Assembly (NCBI RefSeq): GCF_007595705.1
Contig: NZ_NISY01000007.1
Coordinates: forward strand, 1-64,000
DNA from: Streptomyces sp. SAJ15
Lineage (GTDB): Bacteria; Actinomycetota; Actinomycetes; Streptomycetales; Streptomycetaceae
Reading direction: 5' to 3'
Length of the DNA stretch: 64,000 nucleotides
Position numbers and translations under genes: made by a program. Below, in pieces: positions 34,081 through 42,217 of the stretch; position 1 is the stretch's first letter, and the number at the start of each line of letters is the position of its first letter. The notes below the pieces were generated by a model, which was not told the origin of the DNA, did no database searches, and was given only the letters and a program-made list of their open reading frames with translations.

Positions 34081-34119
34081 TGATCACAACTCCGCTTCAG
34101 ATGACCGCCGTTGTGATCA
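34081..34119. promoter_or_regulatory. Long inverted repeat TGATCACAAC...GTTGTGATCA
   Basis: Perfect 10-bp arms at 34081-34090 and 34110-34119 with a 19-nt spacer, in the 359-bp space between actP operon and first subtilase. Each arm itself contains TGATCA, so this may be two operators in tandem. The rest of this spacer is relatively A+T-rich and holds no gene. Confidence 0.5.
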
Positions 34120-34340
34120 ACCCGGCGCCCTCACTACACCAACACGCTCCCGTTTGGCGCCTTCTCACGACGAACTGCGCCCGAACGCAACCCTCTTTGT
34201 CGCCCTATCCGCGAGTTGTGGCGGGTTTTCTTCCGCGATCCATTGATTGCCGACCATGATCGGCGCTAGCTTCACTCGTCATGTACCCGTCCGTACGCGA
34301 GTCGCGTGTGCGGGCGGCTTATGGATGATGTGGAGATCCC

Positions 34341-35882
34341 ATGGTTCATCTGCGATCCAGACGTCGGCGCGCGCTGTTGGCGCTGCCGGCCGGACTGGCG
34401 CTCACCGCGTCCCTCGGGTTCCTGCCGAGCGGCGCCGCGGCCGCCCCGCAGGCCGCGCCCACCGCCACGGTGGTCACCGACGGCCCGCTGCTGTCGTACG
34501 TGGTGAACACCACCGCCGACAAGGCGACCGTGGAGCGGGTCAGCAAGGCCGTCAAGGCCGCCGGCGGCAAGGTGGTGACGGCGCACCAGAAGATAGGCGT
34601 GATCGTCGTCCACTCCGCCAACCCGGAGTTCGCGAAGACCATCCGCACCGTCAAGGGCGTGCAGTCCGCGGGCGCCACCCGTACCGCGCCGCTCACCCCG
34701 GTGGCCACCACGGACGTCGGCAAGCCGGACAGGGTGAAGGCGCCGCGCACCACCGTCGCCGGCAAGGCGAAGTCCCTGAAGTCGGGCAAGGAGCCGCTGG
34801 AGCCGCTCCAGTGGGACATCCCGGCGATCAAGGCCGACAAGGCCGCCAAGGTCAACCCGGGCAGCAAGAACGTCACCGTCGCGGTCATCGACACCGGCGT
34901 GGACGACACCCACCCCGACCTGGCCCCGAACTTCTCCGCCAAGCAGTCCGCCAACTGCGTGGGCGGCGTGCCGGACACCCGTCCCGGCGCCTGGCGCCCG
35001 TACGACCCGGCCGAGGACTACCACGGCACGCACGTCGCCGGCTCGATCGCCGCGGCGCGCAACGGCGTCGGGGTCACCGGTGTCGCCCCGGGCGTGAAGA
35101 TCTCCGGCATCAAGGTCAGCGACCCGACCACGAGCCTCTTCTACGCGGAGTCCGTCGTCTGCGCGTTCGTCTTCGCCGCCGACCACGGCGTCGAGGTGAC
35201 GAACAACAGCTACTACGTAGACCCGTGGATGTTCAACTGCAAGGATGACCTCGACCAGGGCGCCATCGTTGACGCCGTGAGCAGGGCCGCGAAGTACGCC
35301 CAGAGCAAGGGCGCGATCAACGTCGCCTCGGCCGGCAACTCCAACTTCGACCTGGCCGCCAAGTCGATCGACGACAAGTCGAGCCCCAACGACACCAAGC
35401 CGACGGACCGCACCATCGACCCGTCGAAGTGCCTGGACGTGCCGACCCAGCTGCCCGGCGTCGTCACCGTCTCCGCGACCGGTGTGCAGAACCTGAAGTC
35501 GTACTACTCCAACTACGGCCTGGGTCAGGTCGACGTGGCCGGCCCCGGTGGCGACAAGTACCAGGTGCCCGAGCTGCCCGCCAAGGACGGCCGCATCCTG
35601 TCCACCATGCCCGAGGGCGACTACGCCTACCTCCAGGGCACCTCGATGGCCGGGCCGCACGTCGCCGGTGTCGCCGCGCTGGTCAAGAGCGCGCACCCCA
35701 AGTCCAGCCCGCAGGAGATCCAGTGGCTGCTGAAGGCCAACGCGGACAACCCGGGCTGCCCGACCGCGCCGTACGACCCGGACGGCGACGGTGACCTGGA
35801 CGGCACCTGCACCGGCACCAAGCACGTGAACAACTTCTACGGCTACGGCATCGTCGACGCGCTGGACGCGGTCACCAAGTGA
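34341..35882 (+). CDS. Secreted S8 family subtilisin-like protease (paralogue 1)
   Basis: A 513-residue exported serine protease. A signal peptide (R-S-R-R-R-R, then hydrophobic core, end near G-A-A-A-A, about 34) is followed by an inhibitor-like propeptide (about 50-120) and the catalytic domain: D184 in V-I-D-T-G-V-D, H228 in Y-H-G-T-H-V-A-G, oxyanion N in A-S-A-G-N, S435 in Q-G-T-S-M-A-G-P-H. A D-G-D-G-D-L-D-G turn near the end could bind calcium. Six cysteines in the mature part suggest disulfides. It is followed by a paralogue 180 bp downstream. The ATG at 34341 is the first in the coding region; the ribosome binding site is GTGGAG. Confidence 0.94.
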   Translation: MVHLRSRRRRALLALPAGLALTASLGFLPSGAAAAPQAAPTATVVTDGPLLSYVVNTTADKATVERVSKAVKAAGGKVVTAHQKIGVIVVHSANPEFAKTIRTVKGVQSAGATRTAPLTPVATTDVGKPDRVKAPRTTVAGKAKSLKSGKEPLEPLQWDIPAIKADKAAKVNPGSKNVTVAVIDTGVDDTHPDLAPNFSAKQSANCVGGVPDTRPGAWRPYDPAEDYHGTHVAGSIAAARNGVGVTGVAPGVKISGIKVSDPTTSLFYAESVVCAFVFAADHGVEVTNNSYYVDPWMFNCKDDLDQGAIVDAVSRAAKYAQSKGAINVASAGNSNFDLAAKSIDDKSSPNDTKPTDRTIDPSKCLDVPTQLPGVVTVSATGVQNLKSYYSNYGLGQVDVAGPGGDKYQVPELPAKDGRILSTMPEGDYAYLQGTSMAGPHVAGVAALVKSAHPKSSPQEIQWLLKANADNPGCPTAPYDPDGDGDLDGTCTGTKHVNNFYGYGIVDALDAVTK

Positions 35883-36000
35883 CGCGCTGAGCCCTCGGGG
35901 GCGGGGCGGCCGGCCCGGCGCCGCACGGCGGTGCCGGTGGCCGCGCCCACCCGGGTACGCGGCCGCCCACGCGGCCGCCCCGCCCCCCGCGCCGTCTTTC

Positions 36001-36039
36001 GGAAGGGCACCACGGAAAGGCACCACGGAAAGGCACCAC
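36001..36039 (+). repeat. Three 13-bp tandem repeats in the leader of subtilase 2
   Basis: GGAAGGGCACCAC at 36001 is followed by two copies of GGAAAGGCACCAC (36014, 36027). The array ends 23 bp before the start codon of the second subtilase, so it lies in its leader. Each unit contains a ribosome-binding-site-like GGAAAGG. Confidence 0.85.
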
Positions 36040-36062
36040 ACACCCGACGAACTGGAGTTCCC

Positions 36063-37595
36063 ATGGCTTCGCGCCCCGCACGACTCCTGCGCACCGCGGC
36101 CATACCCGCGGCCGTCGCCCTCACCGCGACGCTCGCCCTGCTGCCCACCGGCGCCACCGCCGCCGACGCCGGCACCGCCGCCGGCCCCACGACCGTCGCC
36201 GACGGCACCTCGCTCAGCTATGTGGTCAACGTCCGTCCCGGACGTACCGACGCACGGGTGGTCCAGAAGGCCATCGCCGACGCGGCGGGCAAGGTCGTCA
36301 TCGCGTACGACAAGATCGGCGTGATCGTCGTCCACTCCGCCAACCCCGACTTCGCCAAGGTGATGCGCGAGGTCCGCGGCGTCCTGTCGGCCGGCGCCAC
36401 CCGCACCGCCCCCCTGTCCGCCCAGTCCACCACCGACATCGGCACGCCGAAGCTGCTGTCGGAGAAGGAGCAGCGGGCGGTCGCGGCCCGGGCCGAGGCG
36501 GGCCAGGACCCGCTGCAGCCCCTGCAGTGGGACCTGCCCGCCATCAAGGCGGACAAGGCGCACGAGAAGTCGCTGGGCAGCCGCGACGTCACCGTCGCGG
36601 TCATCGACACCGGCGTGGACGACACCCACCCGGACCTGGCGCCCAACTTCGACCGCGCGGCCTCCGTCAACTGCGTCTCCGGCGCGCCGAACACCGCCGA
36701 CGGCGCCTGGCGCCCCGGCGAGCACGAGAGCCCGCACGGCACCCATGTGGCCGGTGAGATCGCCGCCGCGAAGAACGGCGTCGGCGTCACCGGCGTCGCG
36801 CCCGGGGTCAAGGTCTCCGGCATCAAGGTGTCCACCACCCAGGGCTTCTTCTACACCGAGGCCGTCGTCTGCGGCTTCGTCTGGGCCGCCGAGCACGGCG
36901 TGGACGTCACCAACAACAGCTATTACACCGACCCGTGGATGTTCAACTGCACCACGGACCCGGACCAGCGGGCCCTGGTCGACGCGCTCACCCGGGCGAC
37001 GAAGTACGCGGAGCGACGCGGCGTGGTCCACGTCGCCGCGGCCGGCAACGAGAACTACGACCTGGCGGCGGACTCGCTCACCGACCCGAGCAGCCCCAAC
37101 GACACCACCCCCGGTGACCGGACCGTCGACCCGTCCGTCTGCCCGGACATCCCGGCCCAGCTCCCCGGCGTCGTCACCGTCTCCTCCACCGGGGCCAAGA
37201 CCCTCAAGTCGTCCTTCTCCAACTACGGCCTCGGCGAGATCGACATCGCGGCCCCCGGCGGCGACAGCACCGCCTACCAGAAGCCTCAGCCCCCGGCCAC
37301 CAGCGGCCAGATCTACAACACGCTGCCCGGCGGCAAGTACGGCTACATGGCCGGCACCTCCATGGCCTCCCCGCACGTCGCCGGGGTCGCGGCGCTCATC
37401 AAGAGCACCCACCCCAAGGCCACGGCCGCCCAGGTCAAGCGCCTGCTCGCGAAGCAGGCCGACGACCTCGCCTGCCCGGAGCCGTACGACATCAACGGCG
37501 ACGGCAAGCCGGACGCCGTCTGTGAGGGCGACGCGAAGTTCAACGGCTTCTACGGGGCGGGTCTCACGGACGCCCTGGACGCCGTGACGAAGTGA
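36063..37595 (+). CDS. Secreted S8 family subtilisin-like protease (paralogue 2)
   Basis: A 510-residue exported protease closely related to the gene before it along its full length. The signal peptide ends near A-T-A-A-D (about 31). Catalytic residues are D182 in V-I-D-T-G-V-D, H225 in P-H-G-T-H-V-A-G and S433 in A-G-T-S-M-A-S-P-H, with oxyanion N in A-A-A-G-N-E. The propeptide shares the I-G-V-I-V-V-H-S-A-N-P segment with paralogue 1. The ATG at 36063 follows TGGAG. The stop region overlaps the end of the opposite-strand Nudix frame by 32 bp. The pair is a tandem duplication that has diverged. Confidence 0.94.
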   Translation: MASRPARLLRTAAIPAAVALTATLALLPTGATAADAGTAAGPTTVADGTSLSYVVNVRPGRTDARVVQKAIADAAGKVVIAYDKIGVIVVHSANPDFAKVMREVRGVLSAGATRTAPLSAQSTTDIGTPKLLSEKEQRAVAARAEAGQDPLQPLQWDLPAIKADKAHEKSLGSRDVTVAVIDTGVDDTHPDLAPNFDRAASVNCVSGAPNTADGAWRPGEHESPHGTHVAGEIAAAKNGVGVTGVAPGVKVSGIKVSTTQGFFYTEAVVCGFVWAAEHGVDVTNNSYYTDPWMFNCTTDPDQRALVDALTRATKYAERRGVVHVAAAGNENYDLAADSLTDPSSPNDTTPGDRTVDPSVCPDIPAQLPGVVTVSSTGAKTLKSSFSNYGLGEIDIAAPGGDSTAYQKPQPPATSGQIYNTLPGGKYGYMAGTSMASPHVAGVAALIKSTHPKATAAQVKRLLAKQADDLACPEPYDINGDGKPDAVCEGDAKFNGFYGAGLTDALDAVTK

Positions 37596-38181
37596 CCTCA
37601 AGCGCCTGAGACGGGCGGCACCCGCAGCGGCCTTCGCCACTGGCGGGCGGGCGGCACCCCGGTACGCGATCCGGGGTGCCGCCCGTGCCGACCGCGGAAG
37701 CGCCAGGCACGGCGGAGGTGCCGGGCACGGCAGGCGGGGCCGGGGGCCACGGGCGGGGCCCCTGCACCATCCGCAGGGCGTCGAGGGCCGGCGGCGACAG
37801 CGCGGAGTCCCGCAACCCGGCGAGCGGCAGCCACGCCACCTCACCCGTGGCCTCGTCGGGCTCCACCACCGCCGGTGGGCCGCTCTTCAGGTCGACCAGG
37901 TAGAACAGCGCCGTCAGATGCCAGCTCACCCCGAGCCGCCGCGCCACATACGTCCGCGCGTCCACCAGCCGGGCGTCCAGCGGATAGAGCCCGGTCTCCT
38001 CCCGCAACTCCCGCGCCAGCGCCTCCACCGGCTGCTCCCCGGGGTCGACGCCCCCGCCGGGCAGGTGCCACACCCCGGGCGCGAAGACCGGCGAGGCGTC
38101 CGTCAGCCGGGTCAGCAACAGCCGGTCCTCGGCGGTGGCGATGGCGTACGCCGAGATCCGTAAGCGCGTCTGACGGTCCAA
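37564..38181 (-). CDS. Nudix hydrolase with long atypical C-terminal tail
   Basis: A 205-residue protein whose first 135 residues are a normal Nudix hydrolase, with the box G-G-G-V-D-P-G-E-Q...R-E-L-R-E-E-T-G-L (about 42-65) that binds the metal and cleaves nucleoside-diphosphate-linked substrates. From about residue 140 the frame continues into Pro/Gly/Arg-rich sequence unlike the family, reads across a 15-bp hairpin (37648-37685), and ends overlapping the subtilase stop. The start is TTG at 38181, with AGGGGG 4 nt upstream. A lost stop codon or frameshift is likely. Confidence 0.8.
   Translation of the reverse strand: MDRQTRLRISAYAIATAEDRLLLTRLTDASPVFAPGVWHLPGGGVDPGEQPVEALARELREETGLYPLDARLVDARTYVARRLGVSWHLTALFYLVDLKSGPPAVVEPDEATGEVAWLPLAGLRDSALSPPALDALRMVQGPRPWPPAPPAVPGTSAVPGASAVGTGGTPDRVPGCRPPASGEGRCGCRPSQALEVTSSRRPGRP
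37648..37685. terminator. Hairpin between subtilase 2 and Nudix gene
   Basis: A perfect 15-bp stem (37648-37662 with 37671-37685) and 8-nt loop. It probably terminates both convergent genes although it lies inside the Nudix reading frame. Confidence 0.7.
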
Positions 38182-38296
38182 TGATCCCCCTGGCGAGACG
38201 ACGGACTGGGCACTCTAGTCCAACCACCTGTCCGGCTCCCGATGTGCCCACGCATGTGGCGGCGTAGCGTGGGAGTACCTACCTGGCGGGGTGACC

Positions 38297-39508
38297 ATGC
38301 AGTTCCCTGAAGAGTCGATCGGCGACCGCGTCGCTCGGTTACGCCTCCGGCGCAAGCTCACGCAGGAGCAGCTCGCCGAGCGGGCGCACGTCTGCGTCGA
38401 CGTCGTCCGGAAGCTGGAGCAGAACCGGCGCCACGCGGCGCGGCTGTCCACGTTGAACGCGCTCGCCCGAGTGCTGGACGTCGAGACCTCGGTGCTGGTG
38501 GGCCAGCCGACCACCTTCGAGGCGCGGGAGGACGGCGACGCGCCGTCGGTGTTGGCGCTCCGCCAGGCGGTGTCGCCCGTGGCCGAGTTGCTGGGCGAGG
38601 ACCCCGATCCCGAGGAGGCGCCGACCATCGGCGCCCTGCGCGCCTCGCTGCGGTCCACCGAGCACATCCGCCGCGAGGGGCGCATGGGCGAGATCGGCGC
38701 CCTGCTGCCCCAGCTCATCGCCGACGCGCGGGCCGCGACCCGCGCCTGCACGGACGCCGACAGGGCGGCGGCGTACGCGGTCCTCGCCGAGGCGTACCAG
38801 GTGGCGGCCACCACGCTCACGGCCCTGGGCAGGGAGGACGCCGGCTTCACCGCGTGGGAACGCTCGCTGGAGGCCGCACGCCGCTCGGACGACCCGAACC
38901 TGGAGACCGTCGGCGTCTCCACCCTGGCGTGGATCTTCACCAAGCAGGGCCGCCTCGAAGACGCCGAGCGCGTCGCCCTCACCACGGCCGAGCGGATCGA
39001 ACCGGGCTTCCGCTCCCAGCCCGTCGAGCTGTCGCTCTGGGGGATCCTGCTCCTCCGAGCGGCGACCGCCCTGGTCCGGCGGGGCAAGTCCGACACCGTC
39101 GAGGACCTGCTGAACCAGGCGTCGGCCGCCGCGGCCCGCATCGGCCGGGACCGCCTCGACTACGCGACGCCCTTCGGGCCGACCAACGCCGGCGTCGCCA
39201 AAGTCAACTTCCTGGTGGAGCTGGGCCAGTGCGCCCAGGCCCTGCGCACCGCCCGGACCGTACCCGACCTGCAACGACTTCCACCCACCTGGCGTGCCCG
39301 CTTCCACGTCGACCGCGCCCTCGCCTACGCCGACCTCGGCAAGGAAGACCACGCCACCCGGGCCCTCCTCACCGCGGAGGCCACCGCCCCCGAGTGGATG
39401 CGCTACCACGGCACGGCCCGCCGGATCGTCACCGAACTACGCGGCCGCGAGCGCCGACGGAACTCACCGGTAGGGGAGTTGGCGGGGCGACTCGGGCTCG
39501 ACGAGTAG
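38297..39508 (+). CDS. XRE-family helix-turn-helix regulator with TPR-like domain
   Basis: A 403-residue cytoplasmic regulator. An N-terminal Cro/CI-type HTH (about 8-62) has V-A-R-L-R-L-R-R-K-L-T-Q-E-Q-L-A-E-R-A and V-V-R-K-L-E-Q-N-R-R. It is followed by an alpha-helical repeat region (about 95-390) with TPR-like A-Y-A-V-L-A-E-A-Y-Q and A-L-A-Y-A-D-L-G-K-E. Such regulators are abundant in Streptomyces and may respond to peptides, but no ligand is known. ATG 38297 is used; GTG 38291 is an alternative. The stop codon sits in a short hairpin. Confidence 0.88.
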   Translation: MQFPEESIGDRVARLRLRRKLTQEQLAERAHVCVDVVRKLEQNRRHAARLSTLNALARVLDVETSVLVGQPTTFEAREDGDAPSVLALRQAVSPVAELLGEDPDPEEAPTIGALRASLRSTEHIRREGRMGEIGALLPQLIADARAATRACTDADRAAAYAVLAEAYQVAATTLTALGREDAGFTAWERSLEAARRSDDPNLETVGVSTLAWIFTKQGRLEDAERVALTTAERIEPGFRSQPVELSLWGILLLRAATALVRRGKSDTVEDLLNQASAAAARIGRDRLDYATPFGPTNAGVAKVNFLVELGQCAQALRTARTVPDLQRLPPTWRARFHVDRALAYADLGKEDHATRALLTAEATAPEWMRYHGTARRIVTELRGRERRRNSPVGELAGRLGLDE

Positions 39509-39555
39509 GACGACGCGTCCTAGCCGCGCCCGGAGGTGGGACGTCCCGTCCCACC
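39506..39555 (+). terminator. Two adjacent hairpins at the end of the XRE gene
   Basis: TAGGACG (39506-39512) pairs with CGTCCTA (39516-39522) and includes the TAG stop codon. A second stem GGTGGGACG (39535-39543) pairs with CGTCCCACC (39547-39555). Confidence 0.6.
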
Positions 39556-39692
39556 CTCGGGCCGAAGTGGTGCGCACGGTCCCTGGGGTGGGACCACGAG
39601 CGGCCATACCGTGCGGGCACCGATAGGGCGTCGGCCGCACCCCGCCAGGGCTCCCGGCCGACGCCGCTTCCCCGTGAGGAGCGTGACCGCCC

Positions 39693-40385
39693 GTGCCCAT
39701 CCACCGCCCCGAACCCTGGTCGCCGCCGGCCGACCCGCTTGCCCAGCCTCTCCCGGCGGGCCGCTGGTGGGATGCCGTGCGGGTCGAGGCCGCGCTCGGC
39801 GCCCGCGCGTTGGAGTGGCTCGGGGAGGAGAGCGGGGCGGTCATCGAGGACCGGCGCGGCGCGGTCCTCTACTGGCTCGTGCGGCCCGGTGCCGCCGGGA
39901 GCTGGGCCGTCCCGCAGACCGCGGGGCTCGGCACCGGCCACTACGTCGCCGTGCCGCCGCAGCACCGGGTGGAGGGGCCCGGACCGTACTGGCGGGTGCC
40001 GCTCTCCCCCACGCGGTATCTCACCGACGTCGAACTGCTCGCCGTCGCGCTGCGCGCCGCGCGCTACGCCGAGTTGGGGCCGAGGAGCCTGCCACGCTAC
40101 TGCTGCGTGTGCGCGCGACCGGTGGACGAGGCCGTGTTGATCTACCAGGACGCCGCCTCGGGCCCGGGGTCGGCTCGGTACGCGCACGAGGGGTGTGCCC
40201 CGCGCGCGGCAGCGGACCCCGAGGCGGAGGCGCGGCGAGGCGCGGTCGAGCGGAGCTGGCGCAAGGCGATCGTCCACCTCACCGACTGCGCGGCGTGCCA
40301 CGCGACCGAGCGCGGGTGCGGGACCGGTCAGCGGCTGCTGCGGGCGCACCGGGAGTGCCGAAGGCTGGCCTACCCACCTCGGTGA
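39693..40385 (+). CDS. Hypothetical protein with cysteine-rich centre
   Basis: A 230-residue cytoplasmic protein of unrecognised family. The N-terminal half (about 20-125) alternates strands and helices and contains W-R-V-P-L-S-P-T-R-Y-L-T-D-V-E-L-L. The C-terminal half holds Y-C-C-V-C-A-R-P, H-E-G-C, D-C-A-A-C-H-A and G-C-G-T-G, eight cysteines and two histidines that could form one or two zinc sites. The GTG at 39693 has GAGGAG upstream at long spacing (about 12 nt). It follows the XRE/TPR gene in the same direction, 184 bp away and across hairpins, so it is probably a separate unit. Confidence 0.7.
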   Translation: MPIHRPEPWSPPADPLAQPLPAGRWWDAVRVEAALGARALEWLGEESGAVIEDRRGAVLYWLVRPGAAGSWAVPQTAGLGTGHYVAVPPQHRVEGPGPYWRVPLSPTRYLTDVELLAVALRAARYAELGPRSLPRYCCVCARPVDEAVLIYQDAASGPGSARYAHEGCAPRAAADPEAEARRGAVERSWRKAIVHLTDCAACHATERGCGTGQRLLRAHRECRRLAYPPR

Positions 40386-40471
40386 GACGGGGCCGGGTGG
40401 GTCCCCCTCCGCGCGTCACGTCGTCGCCGGGACCGCCCAGGATCTCGCTCACGGGATCGCCCGGCCCCGTC
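40386..40471. terminator. Long-range inverted repeat between convergent genes
   Basis: GACGGGGCCGGG (40386-40397) is exactly complementary to 40460-40471, with 62 nt between. It may act as a terminator for the hypothetical gene and the dehydrogenase. Confidence 0.35.
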
Positions 40472-40480
40472 GGCCGCGTG

Positions 40481-41524
40481 TCATGGGGTGATGAGCACCT
40501 TCAGCGCCGTCCGCTCGTCCATCGCCTTGTAGCCCTCGGGTACGCCGTCCAGGTCGACGGTCACGTCGAAGACCGGGGACGGGTCGATGGTGCCGTCGAG
40601 GATGTCCGGGAGGAGCTCGGGGATGTAGGTGCGGACGGGGGCGACGCCGCCGCGGAGGGCGATGTTCCGGCCGAACATGACGCCCAGGTCCAGGCCCGTC
40701 CCGCTGCCGTGTGGGGCGCCGACGTAGCCGATGGCGCCGCCGTGCCGGGTGATCTGGACGGCCGTCCGCATGGACTGCTCGGTGCCGACGGCCTCGATGA
40801 CCGCGTGGGCGCCCTGACCCCTGGTCAGCTCGCGTACGGCCTCCACCGCGGCCTCGCCGCGCTCCGCGACGACGTCCGTCGCGCCGAAGGTGCGGGCGAT
40901 GTCGGTACGGACCGCGTGCCGGCCCAGGGCGATGATGCGCTCGGCGCCCAGCCGCCTGGCGGCGAGCACGCCGCACAGGCCGACGGCGCCGTCGCCGACG
41001 ACCGCGACCGTCGCGCCGGGGCGTACGTCGGCGCCGACCGCGGCGTGGTGGCCCGTGCCCATGACGTCGGACAGGGTGAGCAGGGCGGCCAGCAGCCGGT
41101 CGTCGGAGGCGGCGTCGGCGGGGAGCCCGACCAACGTCGCGTCGGCGAACGGGACGCGGACGGCCTCGCCCTGACCGCCGTCGAAGCCGGCCTGGCCCCA
41201 GAAGCCGCCGTGGGGACAGGAGGTGGGGAGGCCCTCGACGCAGTAGTCGCAGCTGCCGTCGGACCAGACGAAGGGGGCGACGACCAGGTCGCCGACGGAG
41301 AGGCCGGTCACGCCCGGGCCCGTCTCCTCGATGACGCCCAGGAACTCGTGGCCGATCCGCTGACCCGGCTGGCGCGCGGTCTCGCCTCGGTAGGGCCACA
41401 GGTCGCTGCCGCAGACGCAGGCGCGCAGCACGCGGACGACCGCGTCGCCCGGCTCGCGGACCGCGGCGTCGGGAACCTCCTCCACACGGATGTCGAACGG
41501 GGCGTGGAACGTCGTGGCGCGCAT
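40481..41524 (-). CDS. Zinc-dependent alcohol dehydrogenase
   Basis: A 347-residue medium-chain dehydrogenase. Catalytic zinc ligands are C36 (in A-C-V-C-G-S-D), H58-E59 (in G-H-E-F-L-G) and a later acidic residue. The structural-zinc loop is degenerate (C-D-Y-C...C-P-H). The Rossmann motif V-V-G-D-G-A-V-G-L lies near 170. The substrate is unknown. It is third in a leftward operon, 18 bp after a lysoplasmalogenase gene, so a fatty aldehyde product of the preceding enzymes is a reasonable candidate. I chose ATG 41524, 6 nt after AAGG, over ATG 41530. Confidence 0.88.
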   Translation of the reverse strand: MRATTFHAPFDIRVEEVPDAAVREPGDAVVRVLRACVCGSDLWPYRGETARQPGQRIGHEFLGVIEETGPGVTGLSVGDLVVAPFVWSDGSCDYCVEGLPTSCPHGGFWGQAGFDGGQGEAVRVPFADATLVGLPADAASDDRLLAALLTLSDVMGTGHHAAVGADVRPGATVAVVGDGAVGLCGVLAARRLGAERIIALGRHAVRTDIARTFGATDVVAERGEAAVEAVRELTRGQGAHAVIEAVGTEQSMRTAVQITRHGGAIGYVGAPHGSGTGLDLGVMFGRNIALRGGVAPVRTYIPELLPDILDGTIDPSPVFDVTVDLDGVPEGYKAMDERTALKVLITP

Positions 41525-41542
41525 CAGCATCCTTGTCAGAGG

Positions 41543-42217
41543 TCAGGCTGGCGTACGGACCTCTCCGCACGACTCCGCATCTTCAACAACGCGGCGCCGC
41601 GCCATCTTCCCCAACAGGCCGACCGCCAGGGCGTACTGCGCCGCGACATACGTCAGCATGATCCAGAACTGCGGGACGGGCGGCTGCGGCCACTCCGCGA
41701 TGCCCGTCGCGATGAGCGTGTCGGAGAGCAGGAACAGCGCGCCGCCGCCCGCCGCCAGCGGGCCCATGCGGTGCCCGCCCAGGGCCATGCCGGTGAGCAG
41801 GAGGCTGTAGCCGGCGACCGGAACGCGGAGCTCCGTCGGCAGGTCGGGCCACAGCAGGGCCACCGTGCCGAGCCAGGCCGCCCCGTAGACCGCGGTCACC
41901 GCCCGGCCCACCCGGCGCTCGCCGCCGCGGACGAAGAGCACCAGGTAGCAGACGTGGCCGGCGGCGAAGGAGGCCATGCCCGCCATGAAGGCCGCGTCCC
42001 CGCCGATCTGGAGCAGGGTGTCGCCGCCGCAGCCGAACAGCAGCGCCGCCGCCAGCACGCGCGGGCCGCCGAGGGCCAGGACGTACGCCGCGAGCACCGG
42101 CATCAGGGTCGGCTTGGTGAGCTGCTCCGCCGGTTCCGCGCCCGCCAGCAGGGCGGTCAGGTGGGCGGTGGTCAGCAGCCAGAAGACCGCCCACAGGGCA
42201 CGGATCCTCCGCGTCAC
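41543..42217 (-). CDS. YhhN family lysoplasmalogenase
   Basis: A 224-residue integral membrane protein with about eight helices, of the TMEM86/YhhN family, which hydrolyses the vinyl-ether bond of lysoplasmalogens to release a fatty aldehyde. Conserved features are K-P-x-x-M-P (here K-P-T-L-M-P), the G-D-T-L-L-Q-I motif near residue 65, and S-D-T-L-I-A near the C-terminal side. The GTG at 42217 overlaps the stop of the hydroxylase gene (GTGA), so the two are translationally coupled. Confidence 0.88.
   Translation of the reverse strand: MTRRIRALWAVFWLLTTAHLTALLAGAEPAEQLTKPTLMPVLAAYVLALGGPRVLAAALLFGCGGDTLLQIGGDAAFMAGMASFAAGHVCYLVLFVRGGERRVGRAVTAVYGAAWLGTVALLWPDLPTELRVPVAGYSLLLTGMALGGHRMGPLAAGGGALFLLSDTLIATGIAEWPQPPVPQFWIMLTYVAAQYALAVGLLGKMARRRVVEDAESCGEVRTPA

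Noticed and set aside
34272..37844. A 1190-codon open frame on the minus strand opposite both subtilases
   Set aside because: It mirrors the plus-strand codon structure of two clear proteases, has low-complexity G/R/V-rich translation with no domain, and is a typical antisense shadow in high G+C DNA.
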